DNA from: an uncultured Rhodanobacter sp.
GTDB taxonomy: Bacteria > Pseudomonadota > Gammaproteobacteria > Xanthomonadales > Rhodanobacteraceae
Length of the DNA: 7,243 bases
Reading direction: 5' to 3'
Assembly: GCA_937906285.1 (NCBI GenBank)
Contig: CALCWL010000510.1
Location: forward strand, 1-7,243
In this document: one piece after another, positions 5,051 through 7,243 of the stretch
Numbering within the stretch: position 1 is the first letter of the stretch
Layout of the letters: the number at the start of each line of letters is the position of its first letter
The notes under the pieces: model-generated
Seen by the model: only the letters and a program-made list of their open reading frames with translations
Told to the model about the DNA's origin: nothing
The model's database searches: none
Translations under genes and position numbers: made by a program

Positions 5051-7084
5051 TTAGTGAATCTCGGGCCCGCTGCCGCTGACGGCGTCCTGCAGGCGCTTGA
5101 CCAGGGTGGGCCAGTCGACCTCGGTCTGGTGGCCGATCACATGCAGCAGTGGCAGGCCGCTGCCGTCGACGATAGTGTAGCCACCGTCGGTCGGCTCCAG
5201 CCCGCTCATCTTGCACACGGTGCCCTGCAAGGTGCAATTGAGGCCGATGCGCTGGTAGCCGAACGTCTTGAACAGTTTCAGCATCGCGCCCTGCAGGCCC
5301 GCGGCGATGCCGCCGCCGCCGACCGAGGTGAGGTTGTTCACCGCGCGCTGGCTGATCCGTCCACCGCTGCCGGCCAGCAGGCTGGCCTTGAACGCCACCG
5401 GGCTCCAGTCGACCAGGCGCAGGCCCTGGATGCTGCCGTCCAGCCGCCCGGTGATGCTGCCGAAATCGAACACGCTGGTGATCGCGCCGAGATCGAGCTG
5501 TTTCAGGTCGATGTCGGCGCTGAGCACCGGACTGTTCCCGAACGGTTGCTGCAAGGACAATCGGGTGATGTCGACGAAGCCGTCGAACACGTGGGCGGTG
5601 AGCCCGCCGCCGAGTTCCAGCCGGTCGTCGACCCAGCGCAGCGAGGGCACCGCGCCGGCCAGCGTGCCGGGGAACGCGGGCCAGCCCATCGCCTGGCTGA
5701 ACGCCTTCATGTCCACGCCGGTCAGCACCAGCGAGGTCGCCAGCCGCTGGCCGGCGGCCGCGGCGGGCGACCAGTCGAACTGGCCGATCTGCAGCTGGCC
5801 GCCCAGCACCGGCATCGCCAGCGGCCGCTGCAGGCTCAGCATGCCGTCGTGGCTGCGCCAGCTGGACCGGGCCGCGCCGTTCTCGATGCGGTAGAAGCCC
5901 AGACTGCGCCAGCCCAGCGTGGTGGCGGGCCGGTCACCCTTGGCCGACCAGTCCAGCGCGCCGTGCAGGCCGTCGATCGCCAGGCGCCCGGCGGCGGCGG
6001 TCACGTCGAACCCGTCGGTCTTGAACGCGAAGCTGCGCAGGGAGTCCTCGCGCCAGTCGAGGCTTGCGTCGACTTCGCCGGCTACGGTGAGGCCTTGCAG
6101 GCCCATCGTGTCGAGCCAGGAGCGCCCGTAACGTTCGTACGCCGTCGGGAAGCTGGCGTGCAGGCGGTCCAGCCGCAAGACGGTCGGCGCACCTTTGGCA
6201 TCGAACGCCAGCGCGCCGGAGAGCTGCAGCGCATCGGCATCGCTGAAGCGCAGGCGACTCAGCTCCACCGCACCGTCCGCGGCGTTGGCGTGCAGGTTCA
6301 ATTGCACGGCGTGGTCGGGCAGCCGGGCATAGAGCGGGCCCAGCAGCAGCTCGCCGCCGCGCAGGTTTGCATCGAGGTCGATCTGTGCCGGGCCGTCGCC
6401 CGAGTCGAGGTTGAAGCGGCCATTGCCGCTGACGCCCTGCCCGGCCAGCGTGCCGCTGGGCGTGTCGAAACCCACCTCGCGCAGGTTGAACTGGCCGGAA
6501 GAGCGCAGGCCCGGGTCACGCAGGTCCAGGGCCAGCTCGGCATCCAGCCGGCCGGCGGTGGTGCGGCCGGACCAGACTGTGCCGAGCAGGCCTTGCAGCC
6601 AGCCGGCCGGCAGGTTTGTCACACGGATCTGCGCGTGCGTGGGTTGGTCCAGCGGCAAGGCGCCGCTGAGCGTGGCCTGGCCTTGCAGCACGTCGATCTG
6701 CAAGGTGTTGGCAGCCGGGCTCACCTGCACCTGCACCTGCGCATCGGCGAGCGCACCGCCGGGTGCACGGGCCAGCTTGAGCTTGCCGTCCAGCACCCAG
6801 CCCAGGCGCTCGTTGCGACGCAGGCTGCCGGCAAGGTCCAGCGGCAGGCGCCGCCAGCCCATGGCCGGCAGGTCGGCCTTGTCCGCATGCAGCGACACGG
6901 TGAGCGCGCCGGCGCCGTCCTCGCCCAGGCGCAGCGTCACCGCCTGCAGTTGCAGTCCCGGCAAGCTGATCGACCTGGCCGACAGCAGCACGTCGGCCCG
7001 CGCCGGCGCGAGCCAGAACAGGCCCAGCAGAAGGCCGCAACACAGCGCGAAGCGGCTCGATAGGTGGCTTGAAGTCGGGCGCAT
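5051..7084 (-). CDS. YdbH-like AsmA-family envelope protein
   Basis: The product is 677 residues, with a signal peptide or N-terminal anchor: MRPTSS, a hydrophobic core (about 12-26), then APARA before D31. The rest is rich in alternating hydrophobic/polar stretches (for example ADAQVQVQVSP), as expected for the long beta-groove of AsmA-like proteins that carry phospholipid from inner to outer membrane. The C-terminal region, with SGGRISQRAVNNLTS, GGGGIAAGLQGAMLKLF and FGYQRIGLNC, resembles the YdbH C-terminus (old name: dicarboxylate transport domain). Two cysteines, C617 and C624, are close enough for a disulfide. E. coli YdbH is about 880 residues, so this form is shorter. ATG 7084 is chosen over a TTG at 7102, which would add six residues with no better ribosome site; no clear Shine-Dalgarno is seen for either. 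It is followed after 29 nt by the ydbL-like gene, the same order as E. coli ydbH-ynbE-ydbL. Family assignment is good; cargo and partner contacts are inferred. Confidence 0.85.
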   Translation of the reverse strand: MRPTSSHLSSRFALCCGLLLGLFWLAPARADVLLSARSISLPGLQLQAVTLRLGEDGAGALTVSLHADKADLPAMGWRRLPLDLAGSLRRNERLGWVLDGKLKLARAPGGALADAQVQVQVSPAANTLQIDVLQGQATLSGALPLDQPTHAQIRVTNLPAGWLQGLLGTVWSGRTTAGRLDAELALDLRDPGLRSSGQFNLREVGFDTPSGTLAGQGVSGNGRFNLDSGDGPAQIDLDANLRGGELLLGPLYARLPDHAVQLNLHANAADGAVELSRLRFSDADALQLSGALAFDAKGAPTVLRLDRLHASFPTAYERYGRSWLDTMGLQGLTVAGEVDASLDWREDSLRSFAFKTDGFDVTAAAGRLAIDGLHGALDWSAKGDRPATTLGWRSLGFYRIENGAARSSWRSHDGMLSLQRPLAMPVLGGQLQIGQFDWSPAAAAGQRLATSLVLTGVDMKAFSQAMGWPAFPGTLAGAVPSLRWVDDRLELGGGLTAHVFDGFVDITRLSLQQPFGNSPVLSADIDLKQLDLGAITSVFDFGSITGRLDGSIQGLRLVDWSPVAFKASLLAGSGGRISQRAVNNLTSVGGGGIAAGLQGAMLKLFKTFGYQRIGLNCTLQGTVCKMSGLEPTDGGYTIVDGSGLPLLHVIGHQTEVDWPTLVKRLQDAVSGSGPEIH
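6722..6739. repeat. Hexamer repeat (CACCTG)x3 inside the ydbH-like gene
   Basis: Three tandem CACCTG units encode QVQVQV on the minus strand. Being in multiples of 3, slippage would lengthen or shorten a beta strand by two residues without a frameshift. It may be no more than codon bias acting on an alternating beta-strand sequence. Confidence 0.75.
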
Positions 7085-7097
7085 CTCGGGCCATTCT
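7069..7097 (+). promoter_or_regulatory. Weak sigma-70-like promoter candidate for the response regulator
   Basis: TTGAAG (7069-7074) and CATTCT (7092-7097) are 17 nt apart, matching the -35 and -10 consensus at 4/6 and 3/6. Transcription would start near 7104, inside the gap between the divergent genes. That suits the TTG at 7130 (about 26-nt leader) better than ATG 7109. The match is weak and could be chance. Confidence 0.2.
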
Positions 7098-7108
7098 GCC
7101 AAATCCAG

Positions 7109-7243
7109 ATGAACGACAAGGATTTCGTCTTGAGCGAGCGCCCGGAATCTTGCGGTTCACCCACCAGCCAGGCGCCCCGCCCTCACGTTCTGGTCGCCGA
7201 TGACGACCCCGGCAGTTGCCGCTTCCTCGGCGACGGGCTGCGC
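7109..7243 (+). CDS. Response regulator receiver-domain protein, N-terminal fragment
   Basis: The reading frame is open from ATG 7109 to the right edge (45 codons). After a 25-residue, Ser/Pro-containing leader comes HVLVADDDPGSCRFLGDGLR (residues 26-45). This is the first beta strand and helix of a CheY-like receiver, and VADDD holds the acidic pair that binds Mg2+. The phosphorylated Asp and any output domain lie beyond the window, so its role (DNA-binding, enzymatic or stand-alone) is unknown. The start is uncertain: ATG 7109 has no ribosome site, while the in-frame TTG 7130 has AAGGA (7118-7122) 7 nt upstream. It diverges from the ydbH-like gene with only 24 bp (45 bp if TTG) between starts, and no functional link between them is visible. 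Confidence 0.8.
   Translation, partial: MNDKDFVLSERPESCGSPTSQAPRPHVLVADDDPGSCRFLGDGLR
7118..7122 (+). promoter_or_regulatory. Ribosome binding site AAGGA favouring TTG 7130
   Basis: AAGGA lies 7 nt before TTG 7130, which is in frame with ATG 7109 of the response regulator. If used, the protein begins about 18 residues before the first receiver strand, closer to usual receiver proteins. It is not decisive, because the ATG is the stronger codon. Confidence 0.4.

Noticed and set aside
5054..7063. A 669-codon open frame on the plus strand, opposite the ydbH-like gene
   Set aside because: Its product is Ala/Gln/Arg/His-rich with no recognisable domain or signal, and it mirrors a well-supported gene on the other strand. 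In GC-rich DNA stops are rare in the antisense frames of real genes.
7085..7102. TTG at 7102 as the start of the ydbH-like gene
   Set aside because: It adds six residues before a good signal peptide, has no ribosome site, and would leave only 6 bp to the divergent ATG. ATG 7084 is simpler.

Overview
The window comes from a GC-rich gammaproteobacterium. It most resembles the Xanthomonadales/Lysobacterales, perhaps Rhodanobacteraceae such as Rhodanobacter, Dyella or Luteibacter. This rests on remembered protein similarity (RlmD, NagZ, the DUF1318 lipoprotein), on the gene order, and on short intergenic repeats of a kind I associate with that order. No database search was possible.

Six genes and one partial gene lie on the minus strand and read from right to left. 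A partial response regulator diverges at the right edge. From right to left: a YdbH-like AsmA-family envelope protein (5051-7084); a YdbL/DUF1318-type lipoprotein (4419-5021); rlmD, a 23S rRNA uracil methyltransferase (2968-4305); a short CYTH phosphohydrolase (2332-2853); nagZ, a peptidoglycan-recycling hexosaminidase (1325-2338); hpt, a purine phosphoribosyltransferase (765-1328); and the first part of an S-methyl-5'-thioinosine phosphorylase (538 to the left edge). The plus-strand response regulator starts at 7109, or at an alternative TTG at 7130, and is cut at 7243.

There are three functional blocks. The first is a two-gene envelope unit, ydbH-like plus ydbL-like, probably for lipid traffic between the inner and outer membranes. 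Its lipoprotein looks like YnbE and YdbL joined in one chain. The second is rlmD, with an extended -10 promoter candidate of its own. The third is CYTH-nagZ-hpt, in which stop and start codons overlap (7 nt and 4 nt), so the genes are probably translationally coupled. After a 226-bp gap filled with repeats, the thioinosine phosphorylase follows on the same strand. It would release hypoxanthine that Hpt can turn into IMP, so hpt and this gene make a plausible salvage pair.

The non-coding DNA is mostly repeat. A 150-bp composite palindrome and a four-unit heptamer tract separate hpt from the phosphorylase, and the heptamer tract supplies the hpt stop codon. A perfect 21-bp inverted repeat separates rlmD from the CYTH gene. 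I see no CRISPR array, tRNA, rRNA, transposase or phage gene. Most of the window is ordinary core genome; the least ordinary parts are the lipoprotein fusion, the repeats at gene boundaries and the very tight divergent gene pair.
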